DNA of 22,637 nt from an uncultured Lachnospiraceae bacterium (GTDB lineage: Bacteria > Bacillota > Clostridia > Lachnospirales > Lachnospiraceae): NCBI GenBank assembly GCA_910586725.1, contig CAJUJL010000042.1, forward strand, positions 1-22,637. The letters run 5' to 3'. Shown here piece by piece: positions 17,167 through 22,637 of this stretch. The notes under the pieces are model-generated. The model did no database searches and was not told the DNA's origin. It saw nothing but the letters and a program-made list of their open reading frames with translations. The translations under genes were made by a program, and so were the position numbers. How positions within the stretch are numbered: the first letter of the stretch is position 1; the number at the start of each line of letters is the position of its first letter.

Positions 17167-18585
17167 CTAAAAATTGACAATGTCTATCTTTTCATTTATT
17201 ATATCGGCAATTCCCTGCAAATTCAGTCCAATTTTCTTACATTTTCGAATATTATTTATAAAATCGGCGTCAATTGCTTCACCGGGAAGCAGCAGAGGAA
17301 CGCCCGGCGGATATAAACAGACCATGCAGCCCGAAATCTTTCCTGGCGCCTCATCAAAAGAAACCGCTCTTGTCTCAATCTCCATTGCCTCCTGCAAATT
17401 CATTCTTTTTACTTTCGGAACATACAGCGCCTGTACCGCATTGTCTTTTTCATCGTCGTCTCTGACGTGCACAGACTGCTGATCCAACGCTTCCAACGCC
17501 TGATACAGTCTTAAAAAACCTTCCTCACGATCCATTATACTCGTCATGCCAAGCGCATAAAACCCCGAAAACATTTCCATTTGCAGCGCATAATCATGCA
17601 GCAGACGTTTGTGGAGCATTTCCCCTGTCATATTTGTATTTTTCGCTGAAATGACAATTTTAGACAAATCCAGATCAAATACTTCCTGTTCCGAAAAATC
17701 GTCCCGCTTCATAACGCAAAGCCTGTTAAATTGTTCCGTTTTTCTGTAAAAATCCGCTAACCGTCCGGCGTAATCATCGAATAATTCATTTCCCCGCTCA
17801 TACAGCATACGGATGCATTTTTCCATTCCTGCCATCAGCACGTACGACGGTGAACTTGTTTCGTAAATGCTTAGATATTTTTGCAGTTTAAACGGAGTTA
17901 CAAAATCCGAATTTAAATGCAGCAGCGCTGTCTGCGTCAGAGACGGCAAAACCTTGTGCATGCTTTGGATCACGATGTCCGCGTGCTGCCGCACCGCCGT
18001 TTGGGGAAACATCCCGTGAAAGCCAAAATGCGCCCCATGCGCTTCATCTACAATCAAAGGAATCCCACGGGAATGTACAATTTCCGCAATGGCCCTGACA
18101 TTGCTAACCACTCCCTCATATGTGGGAGACGTCAGAATAACCGCTTCAATATCCGGATCAAGGGCAAGCTTTTCTTCCACCTCTCCGGGATCGATCGCGC
18201 CCAAAATTCCAAATTCCGTAATCGGAGGCATAAGATATACTGTGGAGAGATTGCGCAAATACGCCGCGTGGTAGACGGATTTATGCGAATTTCTGGCCAT
18301 CAGCAGTTTTTTTCCAGGGCGTACGGCCGCTGAAACTGCTGCCAGAATGCCGCATGTACTGCCGTTTACCAAATAATAACTTCTCTTCGATCCATAGAGC
18401 CTCGCTGCTCGTTCCTGCGCCTCTAAAATCAGCCCGTCCGGCGCATGGAGATTGTCAAACCCGTCGATCTCCGTAATATCAATCGTATAAGGATTCGGCA
18501 TATCAATGGGATTTCTCTTATGTCCCGGCATATGAAACGGATACACGCCGCTTTCTGCATACGCTTCTAATTTTAAGTCCAGCAT
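17167..18585 (-). CDS. Orn/Lys/Arg decarboxylase family, PLP-dependent (YaaO-like)
   Basis: A 472-residue fold-type I PLP enzyme that would remove the alpha-carboxyl group of a basic amino acid to give a polyamine precursor such as cadaverine, putrescine or agmatine. Visible are FHMPGHKRN near the N-terminus, NGSTCGI (74-80), the cofactor Asp180 in IVDEAHGAHFG and the Schiff-base Lys211 in S-M-H-K-V-L-P-S-L-T-Q. A short C-terminal domain carries the YPPGVPLL motif. Length matches the short YaaO/SpeA-like class rather than the long inducible decarboxylases with a wing domain. ATG at 18585 follows GGGAG. Which amino acid it uses cannot be told from sequence. Confidence 0.93.
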   Translation of the reverse strand: MLDLKLEAYAESGVYPFHMPGHKRNPIDMPNPYTIDITEIDGFDNLHAPDGLILEAQERAARLYGSKRSYYLVNGSTCGILAAVSAAVRPGKKLLMARNSHKSVYHAAYLRNLSTVYLMPPITEFGILGAIDPGEVEEKLALDPDIEAVILTSPTYEGVVSNVRAIAEIVHSRGIPLIVDEAHGAHFGFHGMFPQTAVRQHADIVIQSMHKVLPSLTQTALLHLNSDFVTPFKLQKYLSIYETSSPSYVLMAGMEKCIRMLYERGNELFDDYAGRLADFYRKTEQFNRLCVMKRDDFSEQEVFDLDLSKIVISAKNTNMTGEMLHKRLLHDYALQMEMFSGFYALGMTSIMDREEGFLRLYQALEALDQQSVHVRDDDEKDNAVQALYVPKVKRMNLQEAMEIETRAVSFDEAPGKISGCMVCLYPPGVPLLLPGEAIDADFINNIRKCKKIGLNLQGIADIINEKIDIVNF

Positions 18586-18596
18586 TTATATTCTCC

Positions 18597-19502
18597 CTAC
18601 AAAAAACGGTTTAATTCCGGCATCCAGTCTCCAAAAAATACATATTCTCCCACAACCGCTTTCCAGACAGGCTCAAAAAATTTCAAAAACCGGTCCATCA
18701 CGCTTTCCCAGGAAGGGCCGCCGCTTCTGATCGAACGGAGAAATACTTTCCATTTCTTTTTCATATATGTATAGTCTCTATATCCGGCTATCGTTTCCAG
18801 ATAATGGTTCTGTCGCTCAAGGCCGGCTAAATTACACTGTTTTGCAATATCTTCTTTGATTTTCCTGGTATCCAGATTTTCCCTGTCCAATAAAGAATAA
18901 ATTTCGTAATATGCACCGATATTTACAATCAGTTCCATCTTCGTTATAATTTCTATAAAATTTTCTACGAGAATCCATTCGACAGGAATGCTGTGATAAA
19001 AAATGATGATTTCAGGGTCCATCATACAGCAAAAGCTCTCTTCCACCGGCGTTTTCTCTTCGCCATACAACAGATGAATTTCCATAGAAACGGGAACCTG
19101 CATATCCTCAACCTGCGCCGTTAGCTGCAACTGAAGGTGTCCTCTGGAATAAATTTCGCTCTGGGAATACGAGATGTCTGCGTCTTCCTCTTCAAAAAAA
19201 ACAGATTCTTTGAACGCCGCAGCCAGCTCCGAAAGAGGCTCTTTCTCGTCTTTTTTCAGTTCTTCCACTTTCTGCTCTGTCGGTGCGTAAACATATTCTA
19301 AATGCAGAATCAGTTTGTTTTTGTATTGCTCTTCTCCCAAAACAGCTCTGTTTCGCAGCCAGAGCCGCTCTCCATATTCCGAACTGCCGATTCGATATAC
19401 AATATCTTCCAACACCGCGCCGCCAAGCGTATCGGAAAACGAAAGCTTTAGTTCCCCTGATCTTTTTAAAATATTGATATGATTGAAAATTTTTTCCTGC
19501 AT
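18597..19502 (-). CDS. AbiEii-like nucleotidyltransferase-fold protein lacking catalytic motifs
   Basis: A 301-residue protein that I place as a diverged member of the AbiEii toxin family. By eye, residues 30-55 (LEDIVYRIGSSEYGERLWLRNRAVL) follow the AbiEii pattern of a helix, then R-I-S-x-S-x-Y-x-D-x-F-x-L-K-G-G. The Lys-Gly-Gly turn is R50-N-R here, and the expected D-I-D is H67-L-E. Residues 172-201 (VPVEWILVENF...YYEIYSLL) mirror the YPxETxLAEK...RMKDFYDLY block, again with the Lys and the Asp pair missing. The C-terminus ends FFGDWMPELNRFL. ATG at 19502 overlaps the abiEi stop (TGATG) with GGAG 10 nt upstream; a GTG at 19511 is less likely. The assignment is from memory of the family, not a search. 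Confidence 0.6.
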   Translation of the reverse strand: MQEKIFNHINILKRSGELKLSFSDTLGGAVLEDIVYRIGSSEYGERLWLRNRAVLGEEQYKNKLILHLEYVYAPTEQKVEELKKDEKEPLSELAAAFKESVFFEEEDADISYSQSEIYSRGHLQLQLTAQVEDMQVPVSMEIHLLYGEEKTPVEESFCCMMDPEIIIFYHSIPVEWILVENFIEIITKMELIVNIGAYYEIYSLLDRENLDTRKIKEDIAKQCNLAGLERQNHYLETIAGYRDYTYMKKKWKVFLRSIRSGGPSWESVMDRFLKFFEPVWKAVVGEYVFFGDWMPELNRFL

Positions 19503-20128
19503 CAAAGCCACACTCCGATTATATTCTGTACTTTTTGCAAGACCTTCCTTTCTCTTGCTATACGCAAAAGCTCTGCAATATCCTTTGTCCCATCTGCAAT
19601 ATAGGAAAGAACCGCCCGCTTAAATACATCTCTTTCCAATTTCTCTTCATATTTCAGGCAGTCGCAAAGGAGCCGCTCTTTTGTATAAATTTTCATCCTG
19701 CCCGATGCAAATAGAATCTCGGTCACACCCAGATTTAACGTTTTTGGTTCCGTGTAATAAGGAGTAATGACCGGGTACTCCATTTTAAACCTGGATTTGG
19801 AAGTGTTTTTATCAACCGCGATGTGCCATGTATAAGGTTTCTGCCCAATATAATGATAATAAAAAAGCGCGCTTTCCATGCAGAGCACTCCATCCGGAAA
19901 CAACCCTCGGATCAGATCTTCTTCCGAACGTTCTTTGTATCCGAAGGAATAATAACCGCTTTTAACGCGTTCTAAGGCTCCTTCTTCTACCCACGCAAGA
20001 ATCTGCCTGTAATCCACGCCCATGCCTGTTATCTGACGAGTTTTTATAATTCCTCCATTTTCATCCATTTTTTTCTTTATTTCAGATAAGAGATATTCTG
20101 TTTTTTCTCCCCGCGTCATTTTTCCCAT
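19502..20128 (-). CDS. AbiEi-like antitoxin / transcriptional regulator
   Basis: A 208-residue protein of the type IV antitoxin AbiEi family. AbiEi proteins bind inverted repeats at their own promoter through an N-terminal winged helix and counteract the AbiEii nucleotidyltransferase. Here the winged helix is at about residues 20-62 (TRQITGMGVDYRQILAWVEEG, then ERVKSGYYS). The C-terminal domain shows LCMESALFYYHYIG, WHIAVDKNTSKSRFKM and IYTKERLLCDCLKY, all as expected, and ends QNIIGVWL. ATG at 20128 has GGAG 11 nt upstream. It is the first gene of the nine-gene run and follows a perfect sigma-A promoter. Confidence 0.85.
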   Translation of the reverse strand: MGKMTRGEKTEYLLSEIKKKMDENGGIIKTRQITGMGVDYRQILAWVEEGALERVKSGYYSFGYKERSEEDLIRGLFPDGVLCMESALFYYHYIGQKPYTWHIAVDKNTSKSRFKMEYPVITPYYTEPKTLNLGVTEILFASGRMKIYTKERLLCDCLKYEEKLERDVFKRAVLSYIADGTKDIAELLRIARERKVLQKVQNIIGVWL

Positions 20129-20170
20129 ATAATTTTCCGCTCCATATTTTTAACCGTGGCAATTTCTATT

Positions 20171-20199
20171 ATTATAAAATTTTTCTTACTGTCTGTCAA
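20171..20199 (-). promoter_or_regulatory. Consensus sigma-A promoter upstream of abiEi
   Basis: On the minus strand TTGACA (20199-20194) and TATAAT (20176-20171) are separated by exactly 17 bp, a perfect match to the housekeeping promoter consensus. Transcription should begin near 20164, about 35 nt before the abiEi ATG. No other comparable promoter is seen down to rsmI, so it may drive all nine genes. Confidence 0.88.
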
Positions 20200-20283
20200 T
20201 TTATAGTTTTTTCCATGTTCTGTGGGCGGCGGTTTACCCTGCACGAATTTGACTGCCCCTGATAGAATGAGCAGACTGCGTTA

Positions 20284-20427
20284 ATGAATAAAAGAATGAT
20301 AAGAGATCTGTTACAGAAGTTAGAACTGGAAACAGAAGAACAGAAAATAATAAAACAGAATTTTGACACAACATCAATAGCCGACATGACACATAACGCG
20401 GCCCTCAGGCCGCGTATCTTTTCATAA
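20284..20427 (+). CDS. Possible small ORF, 47 codons, opposite to its neighbours
   Basis: The sequence from ATG at 20284 to TAA at 20425-20427 encodes a hydrophilic helical-looking peptide (begins MNKRMIRDLLQKLELETEEQ). It does not look like random translation. It lacks a clear ribosome site but its ATG overlaps a stop (TAATG), so it may be the tail or second cistron of something lost. A GC-rich hairpin with a following T-rich stretch falls in its final codons. I do not recognise it; it may be a remnant of a mobile element. Confidence 0.35.
   Translation: MNKRMIRDLLQKLELETEEQKIIKQNFDTTSIADMTHNAALRPRIFS
20396..20415. terminator. GC-rich hairpin at the end of the 20405-20809 gene
   Basis: ACGCGGCC (20396-20403), loop CTCA, GGCCGCGT (20408-20415) is a perfect 8-bp stem. 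On the plus strand it is followed by ATCTTTT, so it fits a weak terminator for plus-strand reading. On the minus strand no T run follows. The stop codon of the minus-strand gene is in the loop. Confidence 0.5.
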
Positions 20428-20809
20428 TTCCTATCAGATCCTTTCTCAATCTTGAAAATGCGCGCAGCCGCAAAAGGGCCGTGACGCAAAACCCAATTGC
20501 CGGAATGACAAAAACAGAGGTCACCGCGGCAAGTATGAAATTAAAAACCACCCTGCTTGTATCATACTCAAAATCCACTTTGCAGACCGTTCCGAAAAAC
20601 GACATCCGCATCACCACAGCCGTCTTTTCCGCACCCTTTTTTCCGGAATTGTACATCCCGCACGTCGTTGTATAAGTCTCCCCGGCCACAGCCGTCCTTG
20701 CATAGCATCGCTGCAGATTCACATTCAGGCAGCTCTCGATTTCCCGAATCATCGCTTCCCGCTTCTCCTGTGGGCATGCTCCTACTTCCCAGTATTTTCT
20801 CGTTTTCAT
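20405..20809 (-). CDS. Small membrane protein of unknown function
   Basis: A 134-residue protein. Residues 1-85 are polar with cysteines at C12, C27, C35, C50 and C76; residues 87-114 form a hydrophobic segment long enough for one long or two short membrane helices, followed by a basic tail (RLRAFSRLRKDL). The positive tail suggests the C-terminus is inside. I do not recognise the family. ATG at 20809 has AGGGG 6 nt upstream. It follows the zinc-ribbon gene by 29 bp and is probably in the same operon. Confidence 0.7.
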   Translation of the reverse strand: MKTRKYWEVGACPQEKREAMIREIESCLNVNLQRCYARTAVAGETYTTTCGMYNSGKKGAEKTAVVMRMSFFGTVCKVDFEYDTSRVVFNFILAAVTSVFVIPAIGFCVTALLRLRAFSRLRKDLIGIMKRYAA

Positions 20810-20838
20810 TTATATCCCCTATTCGTTTTATTTCTCTT

Positions 20839-21339
20839 TTAATCCAGTCTTCTTCCGCATTCCATACACATGAACTGCCCTTCCGGGATCCTCGCGCCGC
20901 AGATACATTCCCTTGCACTCTTGAAACGCGCTTCGCCATTCGTCTGAAAGTCCGACGTTCCCCGCCAGAAATTGCTTGCCGGCTCGCTCCGGTTTTCGTC
21001 GGCGCGTTCCCGGGCGCCCTGTTCCTCCTCATTCCCTACCGGCGTTCCGCAGTACGAGCAGAATCTTATGCCTTTTTCCAGCTTACGGCCGCAGACGCAA
21101 ACGACTTCCCCTTTTTTTTGCTTTTCCACTTTCTGCTCCTGCATTTCCTGCTCTAACAAAGACAGTTTTTCAAAATACGGATCCAATTCCGGCATGTTGA
21201 TTTTACCTTCTTTCTTCATGTCCCACACGTCCATGCCTATGTAACCGAACAGCTTCGATTTTTCTTCCATTGCCTTTTTTACATTTTTAGATGAAGAAAA
21301 ACCTGCCACATTTATTTTATCTAAAATTGGCACTCCCAT
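20839..21339 (-). CDS. Double zinc-ribbon protein
   Basis: A 166-residue soluble protein with two matching zinc ribbons of the form C-x-C-x10-C-x2-C: C81, C83, C94, C97 and C145, C147, C158, C161. The first 60 residues contain NVKKAMEEKSKLFGYIGMDVW, followed by a charged helical stretch rich in Glu, Gln and Lys (52-77) that could form a coiled coil. Zinc ribbons of this kind often mediate protein contacts next to secretion or membrane-remodelling genes; function here is unknown. The start is ATG 21339 with AGGAG 8 nt upstream, two bases after the previous stop; a longer form beginning at 21378 would run through the neighbour and lacks a ribosome site. Confidence 0.8.
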   Translation of the reverse strand: MGVPILDKINVAGFSSSKNVKKAMEEKSKLFGYIGMDVWDMKKEGKINMPELDPYFEKLSLLEQEMQEQKVEKQKKGEVVCVCGRKLEKGIRFCSYCGTPVGNEEEQGARERADENRSEPASNFWRGTSDFQTNGEARFKSARECICGARIPEGQFMCMECGRRLD

Positions 21340-21341
21340 TT

Positions 21342-22637
21342 TTATACGCTCCTTTTGACCAGTTCCCATTCGCCGCATAATTTTAACAGCCTGTTTCTTG
21401 CGTCCGCATTCGCCCTGCCGTTTGGAAACGCGTTCTGGAACAGAGGTGAAAATATTCTTTTGTAATGCTCGTCCGCAATTCTGCGAATCCTTCTTTCGCT
21501 TTCCAGCATTTGTTCTTTCAACGGCTCTTCTTTCCAGAAAGCTCCTGTCTGCCTGATCATAAAGCTGCTGATTTCTTTGCAGACGCGCTCTTTGTATTTT
21601 TTATCCGCATGCTTGATCAGCAAGTACCAAAAAGCCGCCGCCAGCAGCAGAGCCACAAGCAAAAACGGAAGTACGCCCTTAATAAGTCCCGAAAAACCGC
21701 CGCCAGCCGCTTTTGCGATCATCCCGAAAAGTCCCGCCCCTTTTTCAATTAAGTCAAGGGTTTCGCCGGCCGATTCCGCCGTGATGCCCGCGTTCGAAAT
21801 TGCGCCGCCGACCGACTTGATGATGAAGGTTACGGCAATTGCGAAGCCGGCCAGAACCGCAAGCATTACATAAATCGGAATTTTCTTCATCCTGTCCCGT
21901 TTCTTTTCATTTTTTTGGATGATCTTCTGAACCTCCCCGACATTCTTTTCTCCAAATTCGGCGATTGAAGCGCCGCCTTTCTCCACTTTCACCGCCTCGT
22001 TTTTTATGCTCCGCGCCACGCCGTCCATATTTACATCCCACTGCTTGTAAATCTGCGCTCTTGTGATTCCAAGGTCGCCATGTTTGAGGGCGGAAATCAT
22101 CTTGCTGATCTTTTTCATCGCACCCTGGTAACCGTCGCAAAGCTCCTGTGCATAGCGTTCTGCTTCCTCATTCATCCGGTTTTCATAGCGTTTGGCGACA
22201 TTTTTGAAATAATCGCAAAATGCGCTCACAGATGAGGCCTCCTTGAAATTCGCCTCTGTATTCGTCATTTCCCGCATGTCCCGCTCCGCTCTTTCCGTAT
22301 GCTCGCGGTAGCCTCTTTCATATCCGTCATTCTGCAGCCCGCTGTCCTCATAGCAGCGGTTCAGAATCTCTAAGATTTTTTCCATTACCTCTTCTTCTGT
22401 CACGCTTACGCTGTCGTCTATGGAAATCTGTTTCTCGGACATGCCGGCCTTTTGCGCGATATAAGAAACTAATTCGTCCGCTTCCATGATCTTTTTCTTC
22501 CACTCCGGCTCAGAACACGGCTCTTCCAGTTCCTCCCTCATCTCACGGATTGAATCTATAATTCTTGCTTTCAGCCCCAGGTCAATGCTCATGTACGGTA
22601 AAGAAGCAAGCAACCGAAAACAAGAGATAGACCGCCA
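21342..22637 (-). CDS. Helical protein with a membrane hairpin, 5' partial
   Basis: 431 residues are visible with no stop up to the window edge. Numbering from an internal TTG at 22613, residues 1-240 are charged and largely helical (probable coiled coil), TM1 is at about 246-266, TM2 at 313-333 with a Gly/Ala-rich loop between, and a helical, basic tail of about 90 residues follows. Neither TTG 22613 nor ATG 22592 has a ribosome site, so the real start is likely outside the window. The layout (helical stalk, membrane hairpin, helical tail) is shared by some dynamin-like proteins, but no GTPase motif is visible here, and I do not assign it. The zinc-ribbon gene follows after 2 bp. Confidence 0.7.
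   Translation of the reverse strand, partial: WRSISCFRLLASLPYMSIDLGLKARIIDSIREMREELEEPCSEPEWKKKIMEADELVSYIAQKAGMSEKQISIDDSVSVTEEEVMEKILEILNRCYEDSGLQNDGYERGYREHTERAERDMREMTNTEANFKEASSVSAFCDYFKNVAKRYENRMNEEAERYAQELCDGYQGAMKKISKMISALKHGDLGITRAQIYKQWDVNMDGVARSIKNEAVKVEKGGASIAEFGEKNVGEVQKIIQKNEKKRDRMKKIPIYVMLAVLAGFAIAVTFIIKSVGGAISNAGITAESAGETLDLIEKGAGLFGMIAKAAGGGFSGLIKGVLPFLLVALLLAAAFWYLLIKHADKKYKERVCKEISSFMIRQTGAFWKEEPLKEQMLESERRIRRIADEHYKRIFSPLFQNAFPNGRANADARNRLLKLCGEWELVKRSV

Noticed and set aside
17160..17185. Short inverted repeat ATTGTC...GACAAT after the decarboxylase stop
   Set aside because: The stem is only 6 bp, AT-rich and without a T run, so it is not supported as a terminator.
20568..21032. 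A 154-codon minus-strand frame overlapping two other genes on the same strand
   Set aside because: It is out of frame across the end of the zinc-ribbon gene and the start of the 134-residue gene; it lacks a ribosome site.
20557..21156. A 199-codon plus-strand frame rich in Ser, Pro, Phe and Arg
   Set aside because: It is antisense to the zinc-ribbon gene and the small membrane protein gene, both of which have ribosome sites and coherent features.

Overview
The window looks like chromosome from a spore-forming gut Clostridium relative, most likely a Lachnospiraceae-type Firmicute. The grounds are a sporulation gene (spmA), a Firmicutes-specific housekeeping cluster (holB, ricT, yaaR, trmN6-like, rsmI), strong AGGAGG-type ribosome sites and a moderate GC content. 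No rRNA, tRNA or CRISPR array was seen.

Layout. Bases 1-1741 (minus strand) are a group II intron cut by the left edge of the window: about 580 nt of 5' ribozyme RNA followed by a reverse transcriptase/maturase ORF with a YADD active site. It sits about 20 bp after the stop of spmA (1763-2389), where spmB normally follows. Bases 2460-9165 (minus) hold an accessory block. It contains a secreted CHAP/ricin-lectin/Ig-like protein, a 1226-residue protein joining a Ser/Thr kinase, a TIR domain, one membrane helix and a large beta-propeller, and a small unknown protein whose start region looks frameshifted or led by a 10-codon ORF. Bases 9524-12525 (plus) are divergent: an unrecognised 382-residue protein and a DUF885-type lipoprotein. 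They converge on a shared terminator (12528-12572).

Bases 12552-20128 (minus) form one tightly packed run of nine genes: abiEi-like, abiEii-like, Orn/Lys/Arg decarboxylase, a guanylate-kinase-like P-loop protein, yaaR, holB, ricT, a trmN6-like methyltransferase and rsmI. This is the yaaO-tmk-yaaQ-yaaR-holB-yaaT-yabA-yabB-yabC order of Bacillus with pieces missing or swapped. It is headed by an AbiE-type toxin-antitoxin pair behind a perfect consensus sigma-A promoter (TTGACA-17-TATAAT, 20171-20199). The AbiEii-like partner keeps the fold signature but appears to have lost its nucleotidyltransferase catalytic motifs.

Bases 20284-22637 hold a small plus-strand ORF ending in a GC-rich hairpin, then three minus-strand genes of unknown function: a 134-residue membrane protein, a double zinc-ribbon protein, and a larger coiled/helical protein with a membrane hairpin that runs off the right edge.

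The two most interesting points are the kinase-TIR-propeller protein, whose predicted topology resembles a single-chain receptor, and the apparently domesticated AbiE pair leading a housekeeping operon.
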